In this document: in pieces, positions 21,442-35,436 of the stretch
Layout of the letters: the number at the start of each line of letters is the position of its first letter
How positions within the stretch are numbered: the stretch's first letter is position 1
Notes under the pieces: generated by a model
Seen by the model: only the letters and a program-made list of their open reading frames with translations
Database searches by the model: none
What the model was told of the DNA's origin: nothing
Assembly: GCF_005281345.1 (NCBI RefSeq)
Contig: NZ_SZXJ01000044.1
Coordinates: 229,617-293,616, forward strand
Reading direction: 5' to 3'
DNA from: Citrobacter sp. wls619
GTDB lineage: Bacteria > Pseudomonadota > Gammaproteobacteria > Enterobacterales > Enterobacteriaceae
DNA: 64,000 nt
Position numbers and translations under genes: made by a program

Positions 21442-21831
21442 ATGAGCAACGTACCTGCAGAACTGAAATACAGCAAAGAACACGAATGGCTGCGCAAAGA
21501 AGCTGACGGTTCTTACACCGTTGGTATCACCGAACACGCTCAGGAGCTGCTGGGCGACATGGTTTTCGTTGATCTGCCTGACGTTGGCACGACCGTTAGC
21601 GCGGGTGATGACTGCGCCGTTGCGGAATCCGTAAAAGCGGCATCTGATATTTATGCGCCAGTCGGCGGTGAGATTGTTGCGGTGAATGATGCACTCAGCG
21701 ACTCTCCGGAACTGGTTAACAGCGAGCCGTATGCCGGTGGCTGGATCTTCAAAATCAAAGCAAGCGATGAAAGTGAGATTGAATCGCTGCTGGATGCCAC
21801 TGCGTACGAAGCATTGTTAGAAGACGAATAA
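21442..21831 (+). CDS. gcvH: Glycine cleavage system H protein
   Basis: Lipoyl carrier protein shuttling intermediates among P, T and L proteins. The 129-aa product starts at ATG 21442 ([24 protein letters not shown]). The lipoylated lysine lies in the conserved ESVKAASD (K64). The sequence is almost identical to E. coli. A 177-bp gap carrying an ERIC element separates it from gcvP, unlike the tight gcvT-gcvH junction. Confidence 0.97.
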   Translation: MSNVPAELKYSKEHEWLRKEADGSYTVGITEHAQELLGDMVFVDLPDVGTTVSAGDDCAVAESVKAASDIYAPVGGEIVAVNDALSDSPELVNSEPYAGGWIFKIKASDESEIESLLDATAYEALLEDE

Positions 21832-21837
21832 ATACGC

Positions 21838-21953
21838 TTCATTCTTCACGTTGCAGGTGTGTTGGCTTCCTCGCTCACCCCAGTCACTTACTTATGTAAG
21901 CTCCTGGGGATGTGCTGCATCGCCGCCGTCCTGCAACGCGAATTATTTTGCGT
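21838..21953. repeat. ERIC element between gcvH and gcvP
   Basis: An enterobacterial repetitive intergenic consensus element. The core CGCTCACCCCAGTCACTTACT and ATGTAAGCTCCTGGGGAT match the classic ERIC2 and ERIC1R primer sequences. It forms a nested palindrome: inner CCCCAG (21878-21883) with CTGGGG (21904-21909) and CTTAC with GTAAG, outer CGTTGCAGG (21849-21857) with CCTGCAACG (21930-21938). Element ends are estimated from the consensus. Confidence 0.92.
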
Positions 21954-22008
21954 ATTCAGGTAAGTAGAGACACCTACGATTCACTGCACGTTTCAGGAAC
22001 CATCGCCC

Positions 22009-24882
22009 ATGACACAGACGTTAAGCCAGCTTGAAAACAGCGGCGCTTTCATTGAACGCCACATCGGACCGGACGCCGCGCAGCAGCAAGAGATGCTGAA
22101 TGCGGTTGGCGCCGAGTCGTTAAACGCGCTGATCGGCCAGATTGTGCCGAAAGACATTCAGCTCGCAACCCCGCCGCAGGTGGGCGAGGCGGCGACCGAA
22201 TACGCTGCGCTGGCTGAATTAAAAGCCATCGCAGGGCGTAACAAGCGCTTCACGTCCTACATTGGCATGGGCTACACCGCCGTGCAGTTGCCACCGGTTA
22301 TCCTGCGTAACATGCTGGAAAACCCAGGCTGGTACACCGCGTACACGCCGTATCAGCCAGAAGTTTCTCAGGGCCGTCTGGAAGCGCTGCTGAACTTCCA
22401 GCAGGTCACGCTGGACTTGACGGGTCTGGATATGGCCTCCGCCTCTCTGCTGGATGAAGCCACTGCGGCTGCTGAAGCCATGGCGATGGCCAAACGCGTC
22501 AGTAAACTGAAAAACGCCAACCGTTTCTTTGTGGCGGCTGATGTTCATCCGCAAACCCTGGACGTGGTTCGTACTCGTGCAGAAACCTTTGGCTTTGACG
22601 TTATCGTCGATGACGCGGAAAAAGCACTGGATCACCAGGATGTATTTGGCGTGCTGCTGCAACAGGTGGGTACCACCGGTGAAGTGCACGACTACAGCAC
22701 ACTGATTGCTGAACTGAAATCACGTAAAGTCGTGGTCAGCGTCGCTGCCGATTTTATGGCGCTGGTTCTACTGACCGCGCCGGGTAAACAGGGCGCAGAC
22801 ATTGTGTTCGGCTCTGCGCAGCGTTTCGGCGTACCGATGGGCTACGGCGGCCCGCACGCGGCGTTCTTTGCTGCTAAAGATGAATTCAAACGCTCTATGC
22901 CTGGCCGTATTATCGGCGTATCGAAAGATGCGGCGGGCAATACCGCACTGCGTATGGCGATGCAGACTCGTGAGCAGCATATCCGTCGCGAGAAAGCGAA
23001 CTCCAACATTTGTACCTCGCAGGTCCTGCTGGCCAACATCGCCAGCCTGTATGCCGTTTATCATGGCCCGGTAGGCCTGAAACGTATTGCTAACCGCATC
23101 CACCGCCTGGCTGATATTCTGGCCGCCGGTCTGCAACAGAAAGGGCTGAAGCTGCGTCATGCGCATTACTTCGACACTCTGTGTGTTGAAGTGACCGATA
23201 AAGCGGCGGTTCTGGCGCGTGCTGAAGCGGCAGAAATCAACCTGCGCAGCGATATCCACAACGCGGTAGGCATTACCCTCGACGAAACCACTACCCGTGA
23301 AAACGTGGTGCAGCTGTTCAATGTTCTGCTGGGCGACAGCCACGGCCTGAACATCGACACCCTGGATAAAGACGTGGCGCTCGACAGCCGTTCTATTCAG
23401 GACAGCATGCTGCGTGATGACGCAATCCTCAGCCATCCGGTATTTAATCGCTACCATAGCGAAACCGAAATGATGCGCTACATGCACTCGCTGGAGCGCA
23501 AAGATCTGGCGCTGAACCAGGCGATGATCCCGCTGGGCTCCTGCACCATGAAGCTGAATGCGGCTGCTGAGATGATTCCAATCACCTGGCCGGAATTTGC
23601 CGAACTGCACCCGTTCTGTCCGCCAGAACAGGCAGAAGGTTATCACCAGATGATCGGCCAGCTTTCCGAGTGGCTGGTAAAACTGACCGGTTATGACGCC
23701 GTTTGCATGCAGCCGAACTCCGGCGCACAGGGCGAATATGCTGGCCTGCTGGCGATTCGTCATTATCACGAAAGCCGTAATGAAGGGCATCGAGATATCT
23801 GCCTGATCCCGGCCTCTGCACATGGTACCAACCCGGCCTCTGCTCAAATGGCAGGTATGCAGGTCGTCGTTGTTGCGTGTGATAAGAACGGCAACATCGA
23901 TCTTGGCGATCTGCGCGAAAAAGCGGCACAGGCGGGTGAAAACCTCTCTTGCATCATGGTCACCTATCCGTCTACGCACGGCGTATATGAAGAAACCATC
24001 CGTGAAGTATGCGAAATTGTGCACCAGTTTGGCGGTCAGGTTTATCTTGATGGCGCGAACATGAACGCCCAGGTTGGTATCACTTCGCCAGGCTTTATCG
24101 GCGCAGATGTCTCACACCTCAACCTGCATAAAACGTTCTGCATTCCGCACGGCGGCGGCGGCCCAGGTATGGGGCCGATTGGCGTTAAATCGCATCTGGC
24201 ACCGTTCGTGCCGGGCCACAGTGTGGTACAGATTGAAGGGATGCTCACCCGTCAGGGCGCAGTTTCTGCGGCCCCGTTCGGTAGCGCATCTATTCTGCCA
24301 ATCAGTTGGATGTACATCCGCATGATGGGGGCAGAAGGCCTGAAGCAGGCAAGTCAGGTGGCTATTCTAAATGCCAACTACATTGCCAGCCGTCTGAAGG
24401 ATGCATATCCGGTGCTGTATACCGGTCGTGATGGCCGCGTGGCACATGAATGTATTCTCGACATTCGCCCGCTGAAAGAAGAGACCGGCATCAGCGAGCT
24501 GGATATTGCCAAGCGTCTGATCGATTACGGTTTCCATGCGCCGACCATGTCATTCCCGGTTGCGGGTACGCTGATGGTCGAACCAACGGAATCCGAAGGC
24601 AAAGTGGAACTGGATCGCTTTATCAATGCGATGCTGGCTATCCGCGCTGAGATCGAGCGCGTGAAAGCCGGTGAGTGGCCGCTGGAAGATAACCCGCTGG
24701 TTAACGCACCGCACACCCAGAACGAGCTGGTGGCGGAGTGGACCCACGGTTATAGCCGCGAAATCGCTGTCTTCCCGGCGGGTGTAGCAAACAAATACTG
24801 GCCGACCGTGAAACGCCTTGATGATGTTTACGGCGACCGTAACCTGTTCTGCTCCTGCGTACCGATGAGCGAATATCAGTAA
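22009..24882 (+). CDS. gcvP: Glycine dehydrogenase (decarboxylating), P protein
   Basis: PLP enzyme that decarboxylates glycine and loads the aminomethyl group onto GcvH. The 957-aa product matches E. coli and has the two homologous halves of the family. The PLP-lysine site lies in the C-terminal half at [17 protein letters not shown], near residue 705. Separated from gcvH by an ERIC element; a terminator follows. Confidence 0.98.
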   Translation: MTQTLSQLENSGAFIERHIGPDAAQQQEMLNAVGAESLNALIGQIVPKDIQLATPPQVGEAATEYAALAELKAIAGRNKRFTSYIGMGYTAVQLPPVILRNMLENPGWYTAYTPYQPEVSQGRLEALLNFQQVTLDLTGLDMASASLLDEATAAAEAMAMAKRVSKLKNANRFFVAADVHPQTLDVVRTRAETFGFDVIVDDAEKALDHQDVFGVLLQQVGTTGEVHDYSTLIAELKSRKVVVSVAADFMALVLLTAPGKQGADIVFGSAQRFGVPMGYGGPHAAFFAAKDEFKRSMPGRIIGVSKDAAGNTALRMAMQTREQHIRREKANSNICTSQVLLANIASLYAVYHGPVGLKRIANRIHRLADILAAGLQQKGLKLRHAHYFDTLCVEVTDKAAVLARAEAAEINLRSDIHNAVGITLDETTTRENVVQLFNVLLGDSHGLNIDTLDKDVALDSRSIQDSMLRDDAILSHPVFNRYHSETEMMRYMHSLERKDLALNQAMIPLGSCTMKLNAAAEMIPITWPEFAELHPFCPPEQAEGYHQMIGQLSEWLVKLTGYDAVCMQPNSGAQGEYAGLLAIRHYHESRNEGHRDICLIPASAHGTNPASAQMAGMQVVVVACDKNGNIDLGDLREKAAQAGENLSCIMVTYPSTHGVYEETIREVCEIVHQFGGQVYLDGANMNAQVGITSPGFIGADVSHLNLHKTFCIPHGGGGPGMGPIGVKSHLAPFVPGHSVVQIEGMLTRQGAVSAAPFGSASILPISWMYIRMMGAEGLKQASQVAILNANYIASRLKDAYPVLYTGRDGRVAHECILDIRPLKEETGISELDIAKRLIDYGFHAPTMSFPVAGTLMVEPTESEGKVELDRFINAMLAIRAEIERVKAGEWPLEDNPLVNAPHTQNELVAEWTHGYSREIAVFPAGVANKYWPTVKRLDDVYGDRNLFCSCVPMSEYQ

Positions 24883-24908
24883 CTTTTTCGCGTAGTAAAG
24901 CCGTTTCC

Positions 24909-24943
24909 AGGCCGGGTAAGGTGAAGCCGCCTCCCGGCTTTTT
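24909..24943 (+). terminator. gcvTHP terminator
   Basis: Stem GCCGGG (24911-24916) with CCCGGC (24933-24938) followed by five T residues, between gcvP and ygfF. Confidence 0.82.
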
Positions 24944-24960
24944 CATATCTGGAGGAAAGC

Positions 24961-25704
24961 ATGGGTATCGCACTGGTTACTGGCGGCAGTCGTGGTATTG
25001 GGCGGGCAACCGCGTTGCAGCTGGCAGAAGAGGGCTACACGGTTGCAGTTAACTTTCATCATAATATTCGTGCAGCAACGGAGGTGGTCAATCGCATCAT
25101 CGCTGCTGGAGGGAACGCGTTCATTCTGCGTGCGGATATCAGCGATGAGAGTCAGGTGGCGGCGATGTTTGACGCGATTGACCGCGAAAGCGAACCATTG
25201 GCTGCACTGGTCAATAATGCCGGGATTTTGTTTGAGCAGAGCACGGTGGAGAACCTAACGGCTGAGCGAATCAACCGTGTCCTGGCAACCAATGTGACCG
25301 GCTATTTTCTGTGTTGTCGGGAAGCGGTAAAACGGATGTCGTTCAAGCACGGGGGGCAAGGCGGGGCGATTGTGAATGTTTCTTCAGCGGCATCACGACT
25401 TGGCGCGCCTTTCGAATATGTTGATTATGCCGCATCGAAAGGCGCTGTGGATTCGCTAACGACCGGACTGGCGCTGGAAGTGGCGGCGCAGGGGATTCGT
25501 GTAAACTGCGTACGACCGGGTCTTATCTACACTGAGATGCATGCGTCAGGTGGAGAGCCTGGAAGGGTTGATCGCGTGAAATCCATGTTGCCGATGCAGC
25601 GGGGCGGACAGCCGGAAGAGGTCGCGCAGGCGATAGTTTGGCTGCTGAGCGAAAAGGCCTCTTACGTGACGGGCAGTTTTCTTGAGCTGGCGGGCGGGAA
25701 GTAG
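24961..25704 (+). CDS. ygfF: SDR-family oxidoreductase YgfF
   Basis: 247-aa NAD(P)-dependent short-chain dehydrogenase of unknown substrate, annotated by similarity as glucose-1-dehydrogenase-like. Visible motifs are the cofactor TGGSRGIG (about residues 7-14), NNAG near 84, the catalytic Ser in NVSSAASR near 140, and YAASK (Tyr/Lys) near 157-161. The SD GGAGG is at 24951-24955. Confidence 0.93.
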   Translation: MGIALVTGGSRGIGRATALQLAEEGYTVAVNFHHNIRAATEVVNRIIAAGGNAFILRADISDESQVAAMFDAIDRESEPLAALVNNAGILFEQSTVENLTAERINRVLATNVTGYFLCCREAVKRMSFKHGGQGGAIVNVSSAASRLGAPFEYVDYAASKGAVDSLTTGLALEVAAQGIRVNCVRPGLIYTEMHASGGEPGRVDRVKSMLPMQRGGQPEEVAQAIVWLLSEKASYVTGSFLELAGGK

Positions 25705-25713
25705 AATTTAATC

Positions 25714-25792
25714 GCCGGATGGCGCTACGCTTATCCGGCCTACGGGAATTTAATCTGTAGGCTGGATAAGGCGTTTACGCCGCCATCCGGCA
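25714..25792. repeat. BIME (two REP units) between ygfF and bglA
   Basis: Two head-to-head REP palindromes (GCCGGAT...ATCCGGC, then GGCTGGAT...ATCCGGC) fill the gap between the convergent ygfF and bglA stop codons. Confidence 0.88.
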
Positions 25793-25797
25793 AAAAA

Positions 25798-27237
<1,440 letters not shown>

Positions 27238-27350
27238 TCAGTCTCAAATTAATACAATCTGATTTTGAGTCTAACAAAGGAAAGATAAATGTCACGATAT
27301 AACAAAATAGCCGGAATGTGATTTGTTACATCAAAAAAACATATTGTTTT

Positions 27351-28443
<1,093 letters not shown>

Positions 28444-28603
28444 CTTTTTAGGTACAGCTGTTAGCTGAAATGCAAAATGTAATTATATGATTTTTATTAA
28501 TTATTTATTATTTGATAAATATTTTAGCTAACAGGTGTTCACTGGAACCATTCTCAGTTACGCTAGAGGCGCAATCACGAAAGTGTTCGTTTTACCGGAG
28601 TAA

Positions 28604-29266
<663 letters not shown>

Positions 29267-29273
29267 CCCTTGA

Positions 29274-29347
29274 TGCCGGATGGCGGTTAACGCCTTATCC
29301 TCTCTACAAAATGTGCTTTAGGCCGGATGAGCGTAGCGCCATCCGGC
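29274..29347. repeat. REP units between trhA and ygfZ
   Basis: GCCGGATGG...CCTTATCC and AGGCCGGAT...ATCCGGCG palindromes between convergent genes. Confidence 0.8.
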
Positions 29348-29356
29348 GTTAATCTT

Positions 29357-30337
29357 TTACTCTTCCAGCGAATACGGCAGCGGCACAATGTGCAGCGTTT
29401 TCGCATCATCACGAACGCGGAACACGCTGTCTGCTTCCATATCGTTATTCATCACGACCTGTACTAATACCTGACCATCGGCCAGTTGCACGGCAGCAAG
29501 AACGGTACCGGTACGACGCCAGTTCTCACCCATTTTTAGTTCCAGATCTTCACCCGCTTCCGGTACCCGGCTGGCAGTACCCGCCAGGGTCCACATTGCG
29601 CGTTTATTGGCGCCGCGGAATTTTGCGCGGGCAACCATTTCCTGGCCGGTGTAACAGCCTTTTTTGAAGCTAATACCCCCCAGAGCCTGAAGGTTAGTGG
29701 CCTGAGGAATAAACTGACCGCTGTTGGCGGTGTCGATCACCGGGATACCTGCTTCGATATCCAGCGCCAGCCATTGCTGGCTGTTATTCAATTCTGCTTC
29801 GCCACGCAGTTTCTCTGCAATCATCTCAGCGGTTGCGACATCAACGATCAGCAGGAAGCGTTCAGACGGATGCTCGAACCACAGCAGGGTTGAAGCACCG
29901 TGGGTAACGACCTGCTTATCGCTGGTTGGCAGTTCGCTAAAGAGATTGGCTAGCGCCGCACGCGCCTGGAAGCCCGCCACGCCCAGCAGGACACGCTCAT
30001 CATCCGGGGCAATCACGACCTTCGAGAAGACGGCGTATTTTTTCAGTTCGGTTAATTGGGCTTCACGCAGGCTACGGCGTTCAAGCCAGGCAAAGCCATC
30101 AGCCTGACGGAAGAGACGCAGGTTGCTCCACATTTTGCCTTTGGCGTCGCAATGAGCTGCCAGCAGGTGTTGCTGTTCGGTCATCTGGCTGACATCAGCG
30201 GTGACCTGGCCCTGGATGTACTTTTCACTGTCGACACCGGTAATGGTGGCGAGAGCCCAGTCGTCGAGCGTCATTAGCGTCAGAGGCAAACGTGCCGACG
30301 CAAACGGCTGGCGAGGAGGAAACGATGTAAAAGCCAT
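29357..30337 (-). CDS. ygfZ: Folate-binding Fe-S assembly factor YgfZ
   Basis: 326-aa folate-binding protein, structurally related to GcvT, that supports synthesis or repair of Fe-S enzymes such as MiaB. The signature KGCYTGQE carrying the conserved Cys lies near residue 226-233. The length is identical to E. coli. It is divergent from sdhE-ygfX, a pair also linked to cofactor assembly. Confidence 0.96.
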   Translation of the reverse strand: MAFTSFPPRQPFASARLPLTLMTLDDWALATITGVDSEKYIQGQVTADVSQMTEQQHLLAAHCDAKGKMWSNLRLFRQADGFAWLERRSLREAQLTELKKYAVFSKVVIAPDDERVLLGVAGFQARAALANLFSELPTSDKQVVTHGASTLLWFEHPSERFLLIVDVATAEMIAEKLRGEAELNNSQQWLALDIEAGIPVIDTANSGQFIPQATNLQALGGISFKKGCYTGQEMVARAKFRGANKRAMWTLAGTASRVPEAGEDLELKMGENWRRTGTVLAAVQLADGQVLVQVVMNNDMEADSVFRVRDDAKTLHIVPLPYSLEE

Positions 30338-30556
30338 AATAATGTCCTGATTTGCTTAACGCGGTAATAATGACTAATGGTAAAAGAGCTATGGGCTATT
30401 GCAAGCGGTTTAAACGTCCTGTTTGTGCCTTATATTAAGCTTTGCGAGGAGACATCCAAAAAAGTGAACCCTTTGACTTAATGTGGTTTTATTTAGCGAT
30501 CGCGCTTCCGTTTACTGATATTCCCGCAAAAGAGCGTGAAAAACACGTTACAATAG

Positions 30557-31247
<691 letters not shown>

Positions 31248-31294
31248 CGCAGGCGAATGACTGATGGCGAGCAGCTACGGTTTAGTGCGCTATG

Positions 31295-31328
31295 TAGGCC
31301 GGAGAAGGCATTCACGCCGTTATCCGGC
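31295..31328. repeat. REP element between ygfX and fldB
   Basis: GTAGGCCGGA...TATCCGGC palindrome between convergent stop codons. Confidence 0.75.
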
Positions 31329-31338
31329 AACACGGCTA

Positions 31339-31860
31339 TCAGGACCAGTGTTCGGCCATTTCACCGAGAATTTGCTCACACCAGGCCTGGATTCGTTCAT
31401 CGCTGAGGTCGTATTGGTTAGTTTCATCCAGCGCTAAACCGACAAACAGCTGCCCATCGGCAATCACGGGTTTATCGCTGGTGAATTCATAACCTTCTGT
31501 TGGCCAGTAACCGACAAACTTAACGCCTTTGGTGACCAGTTTATCATGCAGCATACCCAGTGCATCAAGGAACCACTCACCGTACCCCAGTTGATCGCCC
31601 ATGCCGTAAAGCGCGACAATCTTGCCTTCCAGGTTGAGGTTGTCCAGTTGATCCCAGACCGCTTCCCAGTCTTCCTGAATTTCACCGAAATCCCAGGTTG
31701 GAATACCCAAAATGAGCACGTCATACTGCTCCATTAGGGCCGGGGAATCATCCTTGAGATTGTGCAATGTCACCAGTTCGGGACCAAGGATATCGCGGAT
31801 TTTTTCTGCTGCCATTTCGGTGTAGCACGTGCTGGAACCGTAAAAAAGACCCATGTTCAT
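31339..31860 (-). CDS. fldB: Flavodoxin 2
   Basis: 173-aa FMN electron carrier. The FMN phosphate-binding loop is GSSTCYTE near residues 8-15, with aromatic flavin contacts around [11 protein letters not shown] and [10 protein letters not shown]. The length equals E. coli FldB. Divergent from xerD; in E. coli fldB is SoxRS-induced, but I did not identify a soxbox. Confidence 0.95.
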   Translation of the reverse strand: MNMGLFYGSSTCYTEMAAEKIRDILGPELVTLHNLKDDSPALMEQYDVLILGIPTWDFGEIQEDWEAVWDQLDNLNLEGKIVALYGMGDQLGYGEWFLDALGMLHDKLVTKGVKFVGYWPTEGYEFTSDKPVIADGQLFVGLALDETNQYDLSDERIQAWCEQILGEMAEHWS

Positions 31861-31973
31861 GACGTAAACATCTCAATTCTGTTGTAGCGTTGCGGCTAGT
31901 GTAACAGAATCGCCGCAATCTCGGCACAATGAGGCATAATGCATCAAAAATGAGAGTGAATTAAGGGGCGCGA

Positions 31974-32870
31974 GTGGAACAAGATCTGGCACGCATCGAG
32001 CAATTTCTTGATGCCCTGTGGCTGGAGCGAAATCTGGCGGAGAACACGTTAAGTGCGTATCGTCGCGATCTGACAATGCTTGTTGAATGGTTGCACCATC
32101 GTGGCGTTTCACTGGCGACGGCGCAGAGCGATGATTTGCAGGCATTGCTGGCTGAGCGGATGGATGGCGGGTATAAAGCCACCAGTTCAGCACGTTTGCT
32201 CAGTGCCATGCGGCGTTTTTTTCAGCATCTTTACGGCGAAAAATTTCGCGAAGACGATCCAAGCGCCTCGCTTGCTTCACCTAAACTTCCGCAGCGTTTG
32301 CCAAAAGATCTTAGCGAAGCGCAGGTAGAACGCCTGCTGCAGGCCCCGCTTATTGACCAACCGCTTGAGCTACGCGACAAAGCGATGCTGGAGGTTTTGT
32401 ATGCCACGGGGTTGCGCGTATCAGAGTTGGTGGGGCTGACGATGAGCGATATTAGTCTGCGCCAGGGCGTTGTGCGGGTGATTGGTAAAGGCAACAAAGA
32501 GCGGCTTGTGCCGTTGGGCGAAGAAGCCGTGTACTGGCTGGAAACATACCTGGAACACGGTCGTCCATGGTTGCTCAATGGCGTATCGATTGACGTACTG
32601 TTTCCCAGCCAGCGTGCGCAGCAGATGACCCGTCAGACTTTCTGGCATCGGATTAAACACTATGCTGTGTTAGCCGGGATCGACAGCGAGAAACTGTCAC
32701 CGCACGTATTGCGGCACGCTTTTGCCACGCATCTGCTCAATCACGGCGCTGACCTGCGCGTGGTGCAGATGCTGCTGGGGCATAGCGATCTCTCGACTAC
32801 GCAGATTTATACACATGTCGCAACGGAGCGCTTGCGTCAACTACATCAACAGCATCACCCACGAGCGTGA
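31974..32870 (+). CDS. xerD: Site-specific tyrosine recombinase XerD
   Basis: Works with XerC and FtsK to resolve chromosome dimers at dif. The 298-aa product starts at GTG 31974. The catalytic set is visible: Arg in TGLRVSEL (R148), Lys near residue 172, HVLRHAFATHLL (H244, R247), GHSDLSTTQIYTHV (H270, Y279). This is the housekeeping recombinase, not a mobile-element integrase. It heads the xerD-dsbC-recJ-prfB-lysS run. Confidence 0.97.
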   Translation: MEQDLARIEQFLDALWLERNLAENTLSAYRRDLTMLVEWLHHRGVSLATAQSDDLQALLAERMDGGYKATSSARLLSAMRRFFQHLYGEKFREDDPSASLASPKLPQRLPKDLSEAQVERLLQAPLIDQPLELRDKAMLEVLYATGLRVSELVGLTMSDISLRQGVVRVIGKGNKERLVPLGEEAVYWLETYLEHGRPWLLNGVSIDVLFPSQRAQQMTRQTFWHRIKHYAVLAGIDSEKLSPHVLRHAFATHLLNHGADLRVVQMLLGHSDLSTTQIYTHVATERLRQLHQQHHPRA

Positions 32871-32893
32871 GTGCTGACAGTAAAGGATAGGTT

Positions 32894-33607
32894 ATGAAGA
32901 AACGTTTTATGATGCTCACCCTGCTGGCTACTGCGTTTTCAGGCATGGTGCATGCAGATGATGCGGCTATTCGCCAGTCATTAGCGAAGCTGGGCGTGCA
33001 GAGCACCGAAATTCAACCTGCTCCGGTTGCGGGCATGAAAACCGTACTGACCAATAGCGGTGTACTGTACGTGACTGAAGACGGCAAGCATATTATTCAG
33101 GGGCCGATGTATGACGTAAGTGGCGCAAGCCCGGTGAATGTCACTAACCAACTGCTGATGAAACATCTGAATGCGCTGGAAAATGAGATGATCGTCTACA
33201 AAGCGCCGCAAGAAAAACACGTCATCACCATTTTCACCGACATCACCTGTGGTTACTGCCACAAGTTGCATGAAGAGATGAAAGACTACAATGCGCTGGG
33301 CATCACCGTCCGTTATCTGGCCTTCCCTCGCCAGGGGCTGGAAAGCCAGGCCGAGCAGGACATGAAGTCAATCTGGTGTGCAAAAGACAAAAACAAAGCC
33401 TTTGACGATGCGATGGCGGGTAAGGGCGTGAAAGCGGCGACCTGTGATGTAGATATTGCGAATCATTACGCACTGGGCGTGCAGTTTGGCGTGAGTGGCA
33501 CTCCGGCGATTGTCCTGAGCAACGGCTATGTTGTTCCGGGCTATCAGGGGCCGAAAGAGATGAAAGAATTCCTCGACGCACACGAAAAACAGACCAGCGG
33601 TAAATAA
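32894..33607 (+). CDS. dsbC: Periplasmic disulfide isomerase DsbC
   Basis: Homodimeric thiol:disulfide isomerase kept reduced by DsbD. In the 237-aa precursor a Sec signal peptide spans residues 1-21 (ending MVHA before DDAA); the N-terminal dimerisation domain is followed by a thioredoxin domain with active site CGYC at residues 119-122. A second structural Cys pair lies in SIWCAKD and AATCDVD. SD AAAGGATAG upstream. Confidence 0.97.
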   Translation: MKKRFMMLTLLATAFSGMVHADDAAIRQSLAKLGVQSTEIQPAPVAGMKTVLTNSGVLYVTEDGKHIIQGPMYDVSGASPVNVTNQLLMKHLNALENEMIVYKAPQEKHVITIFTDITCGYCHKLHEEMKDYNALGITVRYLAFPRQGLESQAEQDMKSIWCAKDKNKAFDDAMAGKGVKAATCDVDIANHYALGVQFGVSGTPAIVLSNGYVVPGYQGPKEMKEFLDAHEKQTSGK

Positions 33608-33612
33608 CTCGC

Positions 33613-35346
33613 GTGAAACAACAGATACAACTTCGTCGGCGTGAAGCCGACGAGACCGTCGAGCTGCCTGCCGACTTGCCGCCATTGCTGCGGCGTTTAT
33701 ACGCCAGTCGCGGCGTGCGCAGCGCGCAGGAGCTTGAACGTAGCGTGAAAGGGATGTTGCCGTGGCAGCATTTGAACGGCGTCGAAAAAGCGGTTGAGAT
33801 CCTCTATAACGCCTTTCGCGAAGGAACCCGCATCATTGTGGTGGGGGATTTCGATGCCGATGGTGCGACCAGTACGGCACTGAGCATCCTGGCGATGCGT
33901 GCGTTGGGCTGTAGTAATGTTGACTACCTGGTGCCCAATCGTTTTGAAGACGGATATGGCTTAAGCCCGGAAGTCGTGGATCAGGCGCATGCCCGTGGCG
34001 CTCAGTTGATCGTTACTGTGGACAACGGCATCTCTTCTCATGCGGGTGTTGAGCATGCCAGAGCGCTGAAGATTCCGGTGGTGGTGACCGATCACCACCT
34101 ACCAGGCGATACGCTGCCGGGCGCGGAAGCAATCATCAATCCTAACCTGCACGACTGTGAATTTCCGTCGAAATCGCTGGCAGGCGTGGGGGTAGCCTTC
34201 TACCTGATGTTGGCGCTGCGCACCTTCCTGCGCGACAAAGGCTGGTTTGATGAACGCGGAATTGCACCGCCGAACCTGGCTGATTTGCTCGATCTGGTTG
34301 CTTTGGGCACGGTAGCAGACGTGGTGCCGCTGGATGCCAATAACCGTATCCTGACGTGGCAAGGTTTGAGCCGCATTCGTGCTGGAAAGTGCCGCCCTGG
34401 CATTAAGGCGCTACTGGAGATTTCCAATCGTGACCCGCTCAAACTGGCCGCCAGTGATTTAGGTTTTGCGCTTGGCCCTCGGCTGAACGCGGCAGGTCGT
34501 CTGGATGATATGTCCGTCGGCGTTGCGCTGTTGCTGTGCGATAACATTGGCGAAGCGCGCGTGTTGGCCAATGAGCTGGACGCACTCAACCAGACGCGCA
34601 AAGAGATTGAACAGGGGATGCAGGCAGAAGCCCTGACCCTGTGTGAAAAGCTGGAGCGCAGTAGTGACACACTCCCGGGTGGCCTGGCGATGTATCATCC
34701 CGAATGGCACCAGGGGGTGGTCGGCATTCTGGCGTCGCGTATTAAAGAGCGTTTCCATCGTCCGGTAATCGCTTTTGCTCCTGCGGGGGATGGCACCTTA
34801 AAAGGTTCCGGACGTTCGATCCAGGGACTGCATATGCGTGATGTACTGGAGCGTCTGGATACGCTTTATCCCGGCATGATCATTAAGTTTGGTGGACATG
34901 CGATGGCAGCAGGTCTGTCGCTGGAAGAAGCGCAGTTCGAGCATTTCCAGCAGCGTTTTGGCGAGCTGGTAACAGAATGGCTTGACCCCGCTTTATTACA
35001 GGGTGAGGTAGTCTCTGATGGTCCGCTGAGTGTGGCAGAGATGACCATGGAGGTTGCGCAAATGCTGCGCGATGCCGGTCCGTGGGGGCAGATGTTCCCG
35101 GAGCCGCTGTTTGATGGACATTTTCGCCTGCTCCAGCAACGTCTGGTTGGTGAACGTCACCTGAAAGTGATGGTGGAACCGGTTGGCGGCGGGCCGCTGC
35201 TGGACGGCATTGCGTTTAACGTCGATACCGCTATCTGGCCGGATAACGGCGTACGTGAAGTTCAGCTTGCCTACAAACTGGATATTAATGAGTTTCGCGG
35301 CAACCGCTCATTGCAAATTATTATCGATAATATCTGGCCACTTTAG
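33613..35346 (+). CDS. recJ: Single-stranded-DNA-specific exonuclease RecJ
   Basis: 5'-3' ssDNA exonuclease of recombination and mismatch repair (DHH superfamily). The 577-aa product starts at GTG 33613, 5 bp after dsbC. Metal-binding motifs are GDFDADG (about residues 77-83), DNGISS near 137, TDHH near 159 and the DHHA1 motif GGHAMAAG near 427. Length identical to E. coli. Confidence 0.97.
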   Translation: MKQQIQLRRREADETVELPADLPPLLRRLYASRGVRSAQELERSVKGMLPWQHLNGVEKAVEILYNAFREGTRIIVVGDFDADGATSTALSILAMRALGCSNVDYLVPNRFEDGYGLSPEVVDQAHARGAQLIVTVDNGISSHAGVEHARALKIPVVVTDHHLPGDTLPGAEAIINPNLHDCEFPSKSLAGVGVAFYLMLALRTFLRDKGWFDERGIAPPNLADLLDLVALGTVADVVPLDANNRILTWQGLSRIRAGKCRPGIKALLEISNRDPLKLAASDLGFALGPRLNAAGRLDDMSVGVALLLCDNIGEARVLANELDALNQTRKEIEQGMQAEALTLCEKLERSSDTLPGGLAMYHPEWHQGVVGILASRIKERFHRPVIAFAPAGDGTLKGSGRSIQGLHMRDVLERLDTLYPGMIIKFGGHAMAAGLSLEEAQFEHFQQRFGELVTEWLDPALLQGEVVSDGPLSVAEMTMEVAQMLRDAGPWGQMFPEPLFDGHFRLLQQRLVGERHLKVMVEPVGGGPLLDGIAFNVDTAIWPDNGVREVQLAYKLDINEFRGNRSLQIIIDNIWPL

Positions 35347-35436
35347 CGTCACTATATCTATAAAAAAGAGCGTGAATTGGTTACAATCCCGCTCTTATAA
35401 CCGCATTTTGACTCGTTCAATAAAAGAAATCAGACC

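Noticed and set aside
22768..24024. 418-codon minus-strand frame opposite gcvP
   Set aside because: Antisense shadow of gcvP produced by its codon bias; no recognisable domain.
25714..25792. Inverted repeats as insertion-sequence ends
   Set aside because: They match the REP/BIME pattern seen in several other intergenic gaps of the window and enclose no transposase.
31974..32870. Tyrosine recombinase as evidence of a mobile element
   Set aside because: It is the housekeeping XerD in its usual xerD-dsbC-recJ context.
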